Part shown: one piece after another, positions 27,225-35,687 of the stretch
Position numbering within the stretch: position 1 is the first letter of the stretch
How the letters are laid out: the number at the start of each line of letters is the position of its first letter
Source of the DNA: Patescibacteria group bacterium
GTDB lineage: Bacteria; Patescibacteriota; Microgenomatia; UBA10105; UBA927
DNA: 38,870 bases
Assembly: GCA_018821245.1 (NCBI GenBank)
Contig: JAHJMO010000032.1
Span: 1 to 38,870 of the forward strand
Direction of reading: 5' to 3'
Notes under the pieces: generated by a model
What the model saw: only the letters and a program-made list of their open reading frames with translations
What the model was told of the DNA's origin: nothing
Databases searched by the model: none
Made by a program: the position numbers and the translations under genes

Positions 27225-29044
27225 AGGAGACTCTTTGTAAACTATTTTTGCGTATTGTCCTTTCGGTATGTGTGTTTTTTTGTTTCGGTAGCCCAAAGGC
27301 GTATGCATCCGGAGAGTTTCAGGCAAACTACGATGTGCAATACGCTATCTCCCCTAAAGGCATAACCATAGTCACACAACACGTGACCCTTACAAATAAA
27401 CTGTCAAATTTTTATCCCCGTCAATATGCTATACGCATCGACAGCGTGAAGATTGGCAATGTTATAGCTTATGACGACGGGGGCGTCATCACTCCTGTCA
27501 TTACTCAGGATGGCCAAAAAACCGAAATACAATTGACGTTTAATACACAAGTTATCGGCATCGATAAGGAACTACGCTTTACGCTGCGATACGAAAACGG
27601 CGATGTCGTCACAAAAAACGGCAGTATATGGGAAATCCAAATTCCCGGAATCACCGACGATTCCGATATTACGCAGTATACAGTATCACTAAACGTTCCA
27701 CCGACATTCGGACCAAATGCGTATATGACACCACTTCCGTCTTCCGGGCAAAAATGGACCAGGGAGCAATTAATTCATGGAGGTATCTCCGCGGCGTACG
27801 GAGAAAAACAGAATTATATTCTTTCACTTTTTTATCATATATCAAACCCGCAGGTTATCGATCGCGCAGTGGAAATCGCACTTCCATCCGACAGTCCCTA
27901 TCAAAAAGTGGCGATTCAGTCAATCACTCCGAAGCCGCAAAATATTGTGCGGGATGAAGACGGCAATTGGCTTGCCAGGTATGCACTTTCTCCCATGCAA
28001 CAGCTCGACATAAAAGCGGAGCTGGCAATACAAATCTATTTGCGTGCACAAGAGGACGTTCCCTCCGGGAACATAGATACGTCAAAGTATCTGGCGCCTA
28101 TGAAATATTGGGAAACCACTGACCCGCGGATTATTGAATTATCTCAATCTTTACGCACACCTCGACAGGTATATAACTATGTTGTACGCACGTTATCATA
28201 TGACTATAATCGGGTGACCCAGCCGTTTGAACGCAAGGGCGCACTTGCCGCACTTAGTAATCCCGATAACTCACTGTGTTCGGAGTTTACCGATTTGTTT
28301 ATCGCTCTGGCGCGGGCTTCGGGTATTCCTTCACGGGAAGTCGTTGGGTATGCATATACGACGAATACGCGCCTTCGTCCGCTTTCTCTTGTGGAGGACA
28401 TTTTACACGCGTGGCCCGAATATTATGATTTTGATAAAAAACTTTGGATCCCCATCGATCCCACATGGGCAAATACAACCGGAGGCGTAAACTATTTTGA
28501 CAAACTCGATTATAACCATATTGTTTTTGCTCACCGTGGGTTATCCAGCGAGTATCCGTATCCTGCCGGATATTACCGGCGCACAGAAAAAAAAGATAAA
28601 GACATCAGCGTCACGTTCTCCGACCATTCGTTTGCAATACCCGAGCCGAAAATCAACGTTATATTCCAGTTGCCAAATACAATCACAGCGGGTTTTGCAT
28701 CACAAGGCACGTTGATCGTAGAAAATCAAACTTCGGTGAGCAATCCTGGTGTATCAATATACGTAGAGTCTCCGGATGTAGGCATTATGAAAAAATTCGA
28801 CAATCAATACTTTCCTCCGTTATCCAATATGGCATTCACAATCAATCTTCCGGCCCTCCCATATACGTATCACAAAGATATTGCCATTACCGCCAATGTT
28901 AATGAGCAAAAACATTCACATGTTGTCCATGTTCAGCCGATGTATGGAGTTGTGATTGCGTGTGTCATCGTCCTTCTGGTGACAGGTTTGTTCATCGTTG
29001 TTTTACTAAAGAAATTTCCATGGAAAAAATCAAAAAAACGTTGA
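27221..29044 (+). CDS. Membrane-anchored, secreted transglutaminase-like (cysteine protease fold) protein
   Basis: N-terminal signal peptide; Cys/His/Asp triad context LCSEFTDLFIALARASGIPSREVVGYAY...HAWPEYYD...IPIDPTW; C-terminal TM and basic tail. Confidence 0.85.
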   Translation: MKETLCKLFLRIVLSVCVFFCFGSPKAYASGEFQANYDVQYAISPKGITIVTQHVTLTNKLSNFYPRQYAIRIDSVKIGNVIAYDDGGVITPVITQDGQKTEIQLTFNTQVIGIDKELRFTLRYENGDVVTKNGSIWEIQIPGITDDSDITQYTVSLNVPPTFGPNAYMTPLPSSGQKWTREQLIHGGISAAYGEKQNYILSLFYHISNPQVIDRAVEIALPSDSPYQKVAIQSITPKPQNIVRDEDGNWLARYALSPMQQLDIKAELAIQIYLRAQEDVPSGNIDTSKYLAPMKYWETTDPRIIELSQSLRTPRQVYNYVVRTLSYDYNRVTQPFERKGALAALSNPDNSLCSEFTDLFIALARASGIPSREVVGYAYTTNTRLRPLSLVEDILHAWPEYYDFDKKLWIPIDPTWANTTGGVNYFDKLDYNHIVFAHRGLSSEYPYPAGYYRRTEKKDKDISVTFSDHSFAIPEPKINVIFQLPNTITAGFASQGTLIVENQTSVSNPGVSIYVESPDVGIMKKFDNQYFPPLSNMAFTINLPALPYTYHKDIAITANVNEQKHSHVVHVQPMYGVVIACVIVLLVTGLFIVVLLKKFPWKKSKKR

Positions 29045-30348
29045 GAAGCATCCCTCATTGTCCCGGCGTCTATATCTATAAAGATAATTGCGGCAATATT
29101 CTGTATGTTGGTAAAGCAGTGGATTTATCCAGACGGGTACATCATTATTTTAGTGCCTCTACCAAGCAGTTTCCAAAACTATCCCATCTTGTAGAACAGA
29201 TTTCTTCAATCGAAATCCGCAAAACGGTAAGCGAATTTGACGCTCTGATTCTTGAATCCCAACTCATCCGCCGCTGTCAGCCCAAGTACAACGCCATAGC
29301 AAAAGACGACAAAAGCCACTTGTATGTGCTTTTGATGCTTTCTGAAGAGCTTCCCCATGTCACGTTGGTCAGAAAAACAGAACTTCCACCCCGCAGAAAG
29401 GATTATTGGTTTGGCCCATTTCAATCAGCGAGGACTGCGCGATATTTGCTCCGCACTATTCGCCAAAGCACGCCGTTCTGCACGCAAAAACGGAGAGACG
29501 GGCACCCGTGTTTTTACTGCCTCTTGGGCATGTGCAACCCTTGTCCGTCTGTCATATCGCGCATGAGCGATATACGCGACAGAAAACAGTCTGTCGCCCG
29601 ATATCGCAAAAACATTCTCCGTCTTCGGGACATTCTCATGGGAAAATCAACCGCAGTGATCAGGCAAATGAACCGGTCATTGTCTCTCTATATATCCTCC
29701 GAATCGTATGAAGAAGCTTCGTTTTTGCAAAAACAAATTCATGCGCTCAATATGATGCTTGCCCATCGGTATAGTTCCGGAAGCGATATACAAAGCGAAG
29801 AAGTGCCCGCAGACGATCGCGGACGCATACGCATAAACGGCCTTAAGAATATTCTGGAGCAATTCTTTCCCGATATTAAGAAACTTAACCGCATTGAATG
29901 CGTCGATATTTCCCATACGTTCGGAACGTATGCCGCAGGGTCGATTATTGTTTTTTCCCAAGGCCTCCCAAACACCTCTGAATATCGGCGTTTCCGAATA
30001 CGCGGATTGCTGCGGCAAAATGATGTTGCGATGATGCGTGAAGTAATCTCACGCCGTTTAACGCATAAAGACTGGCCCCTCCCTGATCTTTTTGTCGTGG
30101 ACGGAGGAAAAGCCCAAGTTCAGGCTGTCCTCTCGATACTTGAACAAAACGAACTAAATATTCCGACTATAGGGCTCGCGAAGCACTATGAAGATATTGT
30201 CCTAAAAGACAGCTCTTCGTTCCGAACCATTCGCATTCTGCCTGCTCACCCGGCACTTCACCTTCTAATGCATCTTCGCGATGAGGCCCATCGGTTTGCC
30301 GTATTCTATCATCGTCGCATGCGGACTGCTGAGTGGATCAGAACGTGA
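29020..30348 (+). CDS. uvrC: UvrABC system protein C, short form
   Basis: CPGVYIYKDNCGNILYVGKAVDLSRRV (GIY-YIG), UVR-like segment, ECVDISHTFGTYAAGSIIVF and DLFVVDGGKAQ, ends just after RDEAHRFAV..HR. Confidence 0.93.
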   Translation: MEKIKKTLRSIPHCPGVYIYKDNCGNILYVGKAVDLSRRVHHYFSASTKQFPKLSHLVEQISSIEIRKTVSEFDALILESQLIRRCQPKYNAIAKDDKSHLYVLLMLSEELPHVTLVRKTELPPRRKDYWFGPFQSARTARYLLRTIRQSTPFCTQKRRDGHPCFYCLLGMCNPCPSVISRMSDIRDRKQSVARYRKNILRLRDILMGKSTAVIRQMNRSLSLYISSESYEEASFLQKQIHALNMMLAHRYSSGSDIQSEEVPADDRGRIRINGLKNILEQFFPDIKKLNRIECVDISHTFGTYAAGSIIVFSQGLPNTSEYRRFRIRGLLRQNDVAMMREVISRRLTHKDWPLPDLFVVDGGKAQVQAVLSILEQNELNIPTIGLAKHYEDIVLKDSSSFRTIRILPAHPALHLLMHLRDEAHRFAVFYHRRMRTAEWIRT

Positions 30349-30395
30349 GGCACGTTGACCGGCCTGCCTTCTATCTGATACCATCAGACGCATAC

Positions 30396-30800
30396 ATGAA
30401 ACATTTTGTCAGAATGTTAATGTTCAGCGTATTTTCCCTTTGGATAACAAGCGAACTTCTGCCTACATTGACCATAAGTGGAGGCATTCAGAACATTCTC
30501 TCAACGGGTATAGCCTTAAGCTTTCTTATGTTATTTGTCAGACCGCTTCTTAAAATTCTTTTCATACCCATCAACGTATTAACGCTTGGCTTTTTTTCGT
30601 GGTCTATCAACGTCATTGTTGTGTATATCCTCACGCTTCTTGTCCCTGCTATACAAGTACATGCGTGGATGTTTCCGGGGATTTCGTGGGGCGGGTTTGT
30701 GATCCCGCCGATCCATCTTTCATACTTCGCATCACTAATCTTTACGTCTCTTGTCCTTTCATCAGTCCTAAACGTGTTATACAGTATTAGCGAAGATTGA
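30396..30800 (+). CDS. Phage holin family IV/YvlD-like membrane protein
   Basis: Four hydrophobic segments; ISGGIQNILSTGIALSFLMLFVRPLLKILFIPINVLTLGFFSWSINVIVVYIL. Confidence 0.8.
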   Translation: MKHFVRMLMFSVFSLWITSELLPTLTISGGIQNILSTGIALSFLMLFVRPLLKILFIPINVLTLGFFSWSINVIVVYILTLLVPAIQVHAWMFPGISWGGFVIPPIHLSYFASLIFTSLVLSSVLNVLYSISED

Positions 30801-30807
30801 GTGTCTT

Positions 30808-31818
30808 ATGAAAAAACGCACAGGAAACACACGGATTGTCTGCATTGGAGGCGGCACAGGAACCTTCGTGACGCTACGCGGTCTTAAAAAATATCCGTGC
30901 CAGCTATCTGCTATCGTAACAATGAGCGACAGCGGCGGCAGCAATAAAAGGATTCGTGACGAGTTCGGCCTCCTTCCTACATCCGACATTCGTCAATGCT
31001 TCATAGCTCTTTCTGATGAAAACGGCGGTGTAGGAATACTTCGTCGGTTATTTATGTACCGATTTGAAAAAGGAACCGGAATTTCCGGCATGACATTCGG
31101 AAATCTTTTTATGGCCGCACTTTCCGACATTGCCGGTTCTCAAAAAGAAGCCATACAACAAACGGGGAAGGTGCTTCGCATCCACGGAAAAGTAATCCCT
31201 GTATCATTTACAAACACCAATCTCGCAGCTACATATGATGACGGTCACGTTGTCGGAGAAGAACATCTTATAGATGAACCGCCGCACGACGGGCGTATGC
31301 ACATTACGGATATTTACCTCAAACCAAAAGCAGAGGCTAATCCCGATGCCCTCGCCGCCATAGAAAAGGCCGTTCTTATAGTTTTGGGGCCCGGCGATCT
31401 GTACACAAGCGTTATACCGAATTTTCTCGTTTCGGGCATACCAGGTGCGCTCCGCCGGTCAAAAGCTGTCGTTGTGTATGTATTGAACCTCATGACTAAA
31501 TACGGACAAACATACGGCTTTACAGCTCAGGACCACATTCGCGTCCTGACGAAATATATCAATCGTTATCCGGACGTAGTGCTTATAAATAACGCACCCC
31601 TTCCTCATCACGCGCTAACCCTTTATGCTAAAAATCACGAATATCCCGTAGTTGACGATATCCCGACGCATGCTACATACAATGTCATACGGGCCAATCT
31701 AGTCAGTCAACATGTGTACTCAAAAGCATCCAGCGATGCGCTCGTACGCAGCCTCATTCGGCATGACAGTGAAAAGATTGCCAAGACACTCATATCGATA
31801 GAGCAAAGGAGGAAATAA
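30808..31818 (+). CDS. yvcK: YvcK/CofD-like gluconeogenesis factor
   Basis: RIVCIGGGTGTFVTLRGLKKYPCQLSAIVTMSDSGGSNKRIRDEFGLLPTSDIRQCFIALS. Confidence 0.93.
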   Translation: MKKRTGNTRIVCIGGGTGTFVTLRGLKKYPCQLSAIVTMSDSGGSNKRIRDEFGLLPTSDIRQCFIALSDENGGVGILRRLFMYRFEKGTGISGMTFGNLFMAALSDIAGSQKEAIQQTGKVLRIHGKVIPVSFTNTNLAATYDDGHVVGEEHLIDEPPHDGRMHITDIYLKPKAEANPDALAAIEKAVLIVLGPGDLYTSVIPNFLVSGIPGALRRSKAVVVYVLNLMTKYGQTYGFTAQDHIRVLTKYINRYPDVVLINNAPLPHHALTLYAKNHEYPVVDDIPTHATYNVIRANLVSQHVYSKASSDALVRSLIRHDSEKIAKTLISIEQRRK

Positions 31819-31820
31819 TT

Positions 31821-32036
31821 ATGAAAACATTCGTGATATTCGCTCAAATTATCGTCGCCGTGATTCTTTCTGTTCTCGTATTACTGCAATCTAGTAAAGG
31901 TGGGCTTGGAAATACATTCGGCTCCTTGGATTTTTATCGAACACGAAGAGGAGCAGAAAAAGTCGTTTTTTTGGGCACAATTATCTTTGCAGTAATATTT
32001 CTCATGCTGTCTATTGTCAATCTTTTAATTCAATAA
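31821..32036 (+). CDS. secG: Preprotein translocase subunit SecG
   Basis: 71 aa, two TM segments, LLQSSKGGLGNTFG. Confidence 0.88.
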   Translation: MKTFVIFAQIIVAVILSVLVLLQSSKGGLGNTFGSLDFYRTRRGAEKVVFLGTIIFAVIFLMLSIVNLLIQ

Positions 32037-32061
32037 TAGGCAGGTATGATCTTTGTATTGT

Positions 32062-33405
32062 ATGATCGTGCATAGAAAAACACGCTTTGTTTTCCTTCTT
32101 TTGTCAGAGCTGGCCAGAAAATACACACGAGCACTTGTTTTTGGATTTATCATCGGAGTATTAAGTTCGCTTATATTTTGGCGTCTGTATCCAACTATCC
32201 GCTCATCTTGGTCAACAACGGCTATACGAATCGGTATCGTCGGCGAATTTACTCCCTCGACACTTCCTCTGTATATCCAACGCCAAATAAGCGAGGGCCT
32301 AACCACGTTGTCTCCCGACAGCACAGCTCTCCCGTCGCTTGCGGAGAGTTGGGAAGCAACAGACAGTGGAAAAACATACGTATTTCATTTATCGACAAAT
32401 TACCGATGGCATGACGGAAAAAAGGTCATAGCGGAAGACATTAACTACAATATTAAAAGTATTACATTCTCTACTGTCGACGATCATACGCTGAAAGTTT
32501 CACTGGCCAATCCTTACAGCCCGCTTCCCGCTCTTCTCTCCAAGCCCATTTTCAGATCAGGACTGTTGGGCTTTGGTTCGAATAGAATCGCCTCGATCCG
32601 GCTCAAAGGTGATAAAGTTCAGAATCTTAAGATTGTACCTGTGGAACCGCAAAACGGCAAAACCAAAATTTATCGATTCTTCCGTACGGAGGCTTTAGCA
32701 ATACTTGCATATAAACTCGGTGCCGTCGACATTCTGGAGGATATAAGCGGATCCCCTTCAGTCACCGCGTGGGGATCCATGCGTGTTGAAGCATCCGTAC
32801 ATTATGATAAGATCGTCACGATATTCTTTAATGTCACAAATCCTTTATTAAAGGATAAGGCCATACGGCAGGCTTTAGCCTACGCAATTCCTGATCTTCA
32901 GGAGGAGCGAGCATATTCTCCAATTAGCAAAACATCTTGGGCTTATAGCGATCGTTCTAAAAAATATAATCCCGACCCTGAACACGCGAAAATTTTGCTT
33001 AAGCAAAATTCGCTCTCAAGTAATGTAGAGCAGATGACTATCTCCACATTTGCCCCATATCTTAATGTAGCCCAAAAAATTGCAAATCGCTGGACAGAGA
33101 TAGGTTTACCAACAAACATACGGGTAGAAAATTCCATTCCGGGAGACTATCAAATGCTTCTCGGGACTCAGGAAGTACCGCCGGATCCCGATCAGTATCC
33201 TTTCTGGCACTCCACACAAAGGCAGACGAATATCACCGGCTATGCTAATGTGAAAATCGATAAACTTCTTGAGGATGGACGCCAAGAGGGAAATCAGGAG
33301 GAACGGAAAAAAATATACGCCGACTTCCAACGCTATATGACGGAAGACGTGCCGGCTATTTTTCTTTATTATCCCGCAAGCTATACGATTACGCGCGGCC
33401 GTTGA
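32062..33405 (+). CDS. Membrane-anchored extracellular solute-binding protein, family 5
   Basis: GEFTPSTLPLYIQRQISEGLTTLSPDSTALPSLAESWEATDSGKTYVFHLSTNYRWHDGKKVIAEDI; N-terminal TM. Confidence 0.87.
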   Translation: MIVHRKTRFVFLLLSELARKYTRALVFGFIIGVLSSLIFWRLYPTIRSSWSTTAIRIGIVGEFTPSTLPLYIQRQISEGLTTLSPDSTALPSLAESWEATDSGKTYVFHLSTNYRWHDGKKVIAEDINYNIKSITFSTVDDHTLKVSLANPYSPLPALLSKPIFRSGLLGFGSNRIASIRLKGDKVQNLKIVPVEPQNGKTKIYRFFRTEALAILAYKLGAVDILEDISGSPSVTAWGSMRVEASVHYDKIVTIFFNVTNPLLKDKAIRQALAYAIPDLQEERAYSPISKTSWAYSDRSKKYNPDPEHAKILLKQNSLSSNVEQMTISTFAPYLNVAQKIANRWTEIGLPTNIRVENSIPGDYQMLLGTQEVPPDPDQYPFWHSTQRQTNITGYANVKIDKLLEDGRQEGNQEERKKIYADFQRYMTEDVPAIFLYYPASYTITRGR

Positions 33406-33453
33406 TAGGGAAGCCGTTGTTTTCGGGTGTAAATTTATATACAATAGCTTCAC

Positions 33454-33535
33454 GGCCGCTTAGCTCCCGCCGTCAAGGCCTGGACTGTAGTTCAGCAAGG
33501 CGGGGGGGGGTAGAGCACTGTTTACACCAGCCCGA
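33454..33535 (+). pseudogene. Degenerate tRNA fragments
   Basis: GGCCGCTTAGCTC (tRNA 5' end-like), then GGACTGTAGTTCAGC..(G9)..TAGAGCACTGTTTACACCAG resembling a tRNA-Val(TAC) 5' half; no T-arm or 3' acceptor. Confidence 0.5.
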
Positions 33536-33542
33536 CTTGAAT

Positions 33543-33614
33543 GGATCCGTAGCTCAACGGTAGAGCGTTCGGTTTACATCCGAAAGGTTAGAGGTTCGAA
33601 ACCTCTCGGGTCCA
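33543..33614 (+). tRNA. tRNA-Val (TAC)
   Basis: Acceptor GGATCCG/CGGGTCC, anticodon arm TTCGG-TTTACAT-CCGAA, T-arm GAGGTTCGAAACCTC. Confidence 0.96.
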
Positions 33615-33619
33615 CATAA

Positions 33620-33692
33620 GCCGAGGTAGCCAAGTCGGTCAAGGCGCCTGTCTGAAAAACAGGTTATGTCAGTTCGATTCTGACCCTCGGCA
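33620..33692 (+). tRNA. tRNA-Phe (GAA)
   Basis: Acceptor GCCGAGG/CCTCGGC, anticodon arm CCTGT-CTGAAAA-ACAGG, T-arm GTCAGTTCGATTCTGAC. Confidence 0.95.
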
Positions 33693-33701
33693 CTAACATT
33701 C

Positions 33702-33730
33702 GTTTCCTTTGACTCGAAGGGGACTTTTTT
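33702..33730 (+). terminator. Rho-independent terminator after tRNA-Phe
   Basis: GTTTCCTT-tgactcg-AAGGGGAC (two G-U pairs) followed by TTTTTT. Confidence 0.65.
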
Positions 33731-33893
33731 GTCAAGAGCACTACGTTAGTGCAGGCACATTGTAAACAGAAAGCCGTCGACCATAGGAATTGATGTATTA
33801 CGAAGCATGTCAACAAAAAGGATTAGCCCTGAGGAGAGAAAGTTTCTTGAAGACAACAAAAGGTAAATTACAATTAAAAAAACTGTTTGAGAA

Positions 33894-33965
33894 GCGGCGG
33901 TAATTCAGTGGTAGAATGCTTCCTTGCCAAGGAAGTTGTCGGGGGTTCGAGTCCCCTCCGCCGCT
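33894..33965 (+). tRNA. tRNA-Gly (GCC)
   Basis: Acceptor GCGGCGG/CCGCCGC, anticodon arm CTTCC-TTGCCAA-GGAAG. Confidence 0.96.
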
Positions 33966-34005
33966 CAAAAGTAGGTTATATGTCTGTTCCTGTCCCGCAC
34001 AGAGC

Positions 34006-34076
34006 TTCGGGATCGTCCAATGGTAGGACAACAGCCTTTGGAGCTGTGAATCTACGTTCGAATCGTAGTCCCGAAG
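34006..34076 (+). tRNA. tRNA-Gln (TTG)
   Basis: Acceptor TTCGGGA/TCCCGAA, D-stem GTCC/GGAC, anticodon arm ACAGC-CTTTGGA-GCTGT, T-arm CTACG-TTCGAAT-CGTAG. Confidence 0.95.
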
Positions 34077-34208
34077 CCTTGTGCGGGATCACCTATACAT
34101 CACCCGTCGGGTGAGAAAGGGTGAGAAAGCCTATACAATCTTCCTTGAGGCGTGATTCTTGTACGAGTTGGGAAGTCATAGTTGTCCGGAGATTCTATAC
34201 AATAACTC

Positions 34209-35363
34209 CTATCTATTATTTAACATGTATGGAAGATTTTTACCTAAAAAAATCACTCCCCATTTATTCGGACCATTATCAATTCGGGATGCGCGTAGTA
34301 TAGTAACGATTCCGTGATATGGTTTTTTTCGTCTTTCATATTGTTCGTTCATAATCTCCTGAACAGGACCTCCTCCGTTTAAATAAAAACGTGTTTCGTT
34401 ATTTGGATCGTGAGTGCCATACAACCGAATATGCGGTTCATTAAATTGTTCTCTTCCTGTACTCATAATGATTCCGAAATCCCCGCTCGTGAACCGGCCT
34501 ATAGATAACATATCCTTTTGGGTATTTGCCATATAATTTGTATCAGGTGGGGGCAGTAATCCAAACGAAGGAGCGCCAATTCGAATAAAAAGCGGTACCT
34601 GTCGCATATCGGCGAGTGTTACTGCTTCAACAAGTGAATGTGATGTCGCTATAGCAACACCAACTTCATCTAAATTCGGTTTTGCAACACCCCGCTCGTC
34701 ATCAATTATCATATCACCTGCTATTGATGTGTACGCGGCGAGGCAATCATCAATACGGCGTAATTTTTTACCAACCATCGAAATTCCCATCCGTTCTTTT
34801 ACCTTCGTTGCACCGACACTGATAAACGGTATTAAGGTTGTTACTATATCCCGATACCTCTTTTTATCTTCTTCTGTTAGAATATTCCATTTCATATTTC
34901 CGATAGCAGACAGCTGTTTTACTTCATTGGATTGTGATCCATGGAATACTTCAATGACAATTGGGACTCCGGTTCCTACTCTCACCGCACGGACAATCGG
35001 CGATCCGCTGGCATGAGTACTTTCTGAAGCGAGAAGATGTGCTGCTTGTTCAAATCCTATGGGAACACTGTTTTCAAAGATAAACCCTTTATCGTCCATC
35101 CATTGCGTCAACGCAAAAGGCTTTAATTCCGTACCTGATAATTTCTTTGTAAGAACGTCCCCAAACAATGCCTGCGCGTCTCCGTGTTTGCCTTCCCCGT
35201 GCCAACCCTTAGGAACTACAATTTCCTTTCCAATTTCTGCTATCTCCACACGAACTTGTTTATGCCACTCCGTTTTCATGTATTCTTCAATTTCCCAAGG
35301 ATTTCCCGGAGATAACTCATGATGAAGCATCTCATTTGCTGAATGACGGTTTTCCATTGTCAT
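34209..35363 (-). CDS. Hypothetical protein (384 aa)
   Basis: Long ORF with RBS (AAGGAGAAGCACATG) preceded by a terminator/leader ORF; family not recognised. Confidence 0.8.
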   Translation of the reverse strand: MTMENRHSANEMLHHELSPGNPWEIEEYMKTEWHKQVRVEIAEIGKEIVVPKGWHGEGKHGDAQALFGDVLTKKLSGTELKPFALTQWMDDKGFIFENSVPIGFEQAAHLLASESTHASGSPIVRAVRVGTGVPIVIEVFHGSQSNEVKQLSAIGNMKWNILTEEDKKRYRDIVTTLIPFISVGATKVKERMGISMVGKKLRRIDDCLAAYTSIAGDMIIDDERGVAKPNLDEVGVAIATSHSLVEAVTLADMRQVPLFIRIGAPSFGLLPPPDTNYMANTQKDMLSIGRFTSGDFGIIMSTGREQFNEPHIRLYGTHDPNNETRFYLNGGGPVQEIMNEQYERRKKPYHGIVTILRASRIDNGPNKWGVIFLGKNLPYMLNNR

Positions 35364-35380
35364 GTGCTTCTCCTTTTTAT

Positions 35381-35402
35381 AAAAAAAGAGCCTTTCGGCT
35401 CT
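35381..35402 (-). terminator. Rho-independent terminator in the leader of the 384-aa gene
   Basis: Minus strand AGAGCC-GAAA-GGCTCT-TTTTTT, ending about 20 nt before the ATG. Confidence 0.85.
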
Positions 35403-35472
35403 ACCAATACGACTGCTGGAAACGCTTTCGTTTACTATTTATGATGACATACAAAAAAAAATCAAGTTGCAC
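35401..35472 (-). CDS. Putative 23-aa leader peptide (GTG start) MQLDFFLYVIINSKRKRFQQSYW
   Basis: AGGAGG (35482-35487) 9 nt upstream of GTG; stop TAG overlaps the first base of the terminator stem. Confidence 0.5.
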   Translation of the reverse strand: MQLDFFLYVIINSKRKRFQQSYW

Positions 35473-35495
35473 GCGTTGTTACCTCCTGAGTTTAT

Positions 35496-35524
35496 ACTTT
35501 ACTCATTTATTTCAACTCCGTCAA
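35496..35524 (-). promoter_or_regulatory. Candidate promoter TTGACG-N17-TAAAGT
   Basis: Minus strand; upstream of the leader peptide. Confidence 0.6.
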
Positions 35525-35582
35525 CAGGAAAAATAGAATAATCTTCACAAAAACCATTCCTGTTATACACTCATGCGATATC

Positions 35583-35687
35583 ATGAGTGCACTTAATGAT
35601 AGCAGGTTAGAACACTTTATTCAACAGGTTGAGGCTATCCGGCAATCCTATACAGCTGCTGGTATTCTTACTAACGTGTTAGTCTAA
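35583..35687 (+). CDS. Possible 34-aa small ORF MSALNDSRLEHFIQQVEAIRQSYTAAGILTNVLV
   Basis: ATG inside inverted repeat CACTCATG-N6-CATGAGTG; converges with the HAD gene; no homology recognised. Confidence 0.3.
   Translation: MSALNDSRLEHFIQQVEAIRQSYTAAGILTNVLV

Noticed and set aside
30777-30989. Minus-strand ORF opposite the yvcK start
   Set aside because: Antisense to a strongly supported coding region; no domain recognised.
32062-33405. Complete ABC peptide transporter
   Set aside because: Only the solute-binding protein is present; no permease or ATPase genes in the window.
34101-34135. TCACCCGTCGGGTGA hairpin and GGGTGAGAAA x2 after tRNA-Gln
   Set aside because: No T-run, so not a convincing terminator; the short tandem duplication is unexplained but minor.
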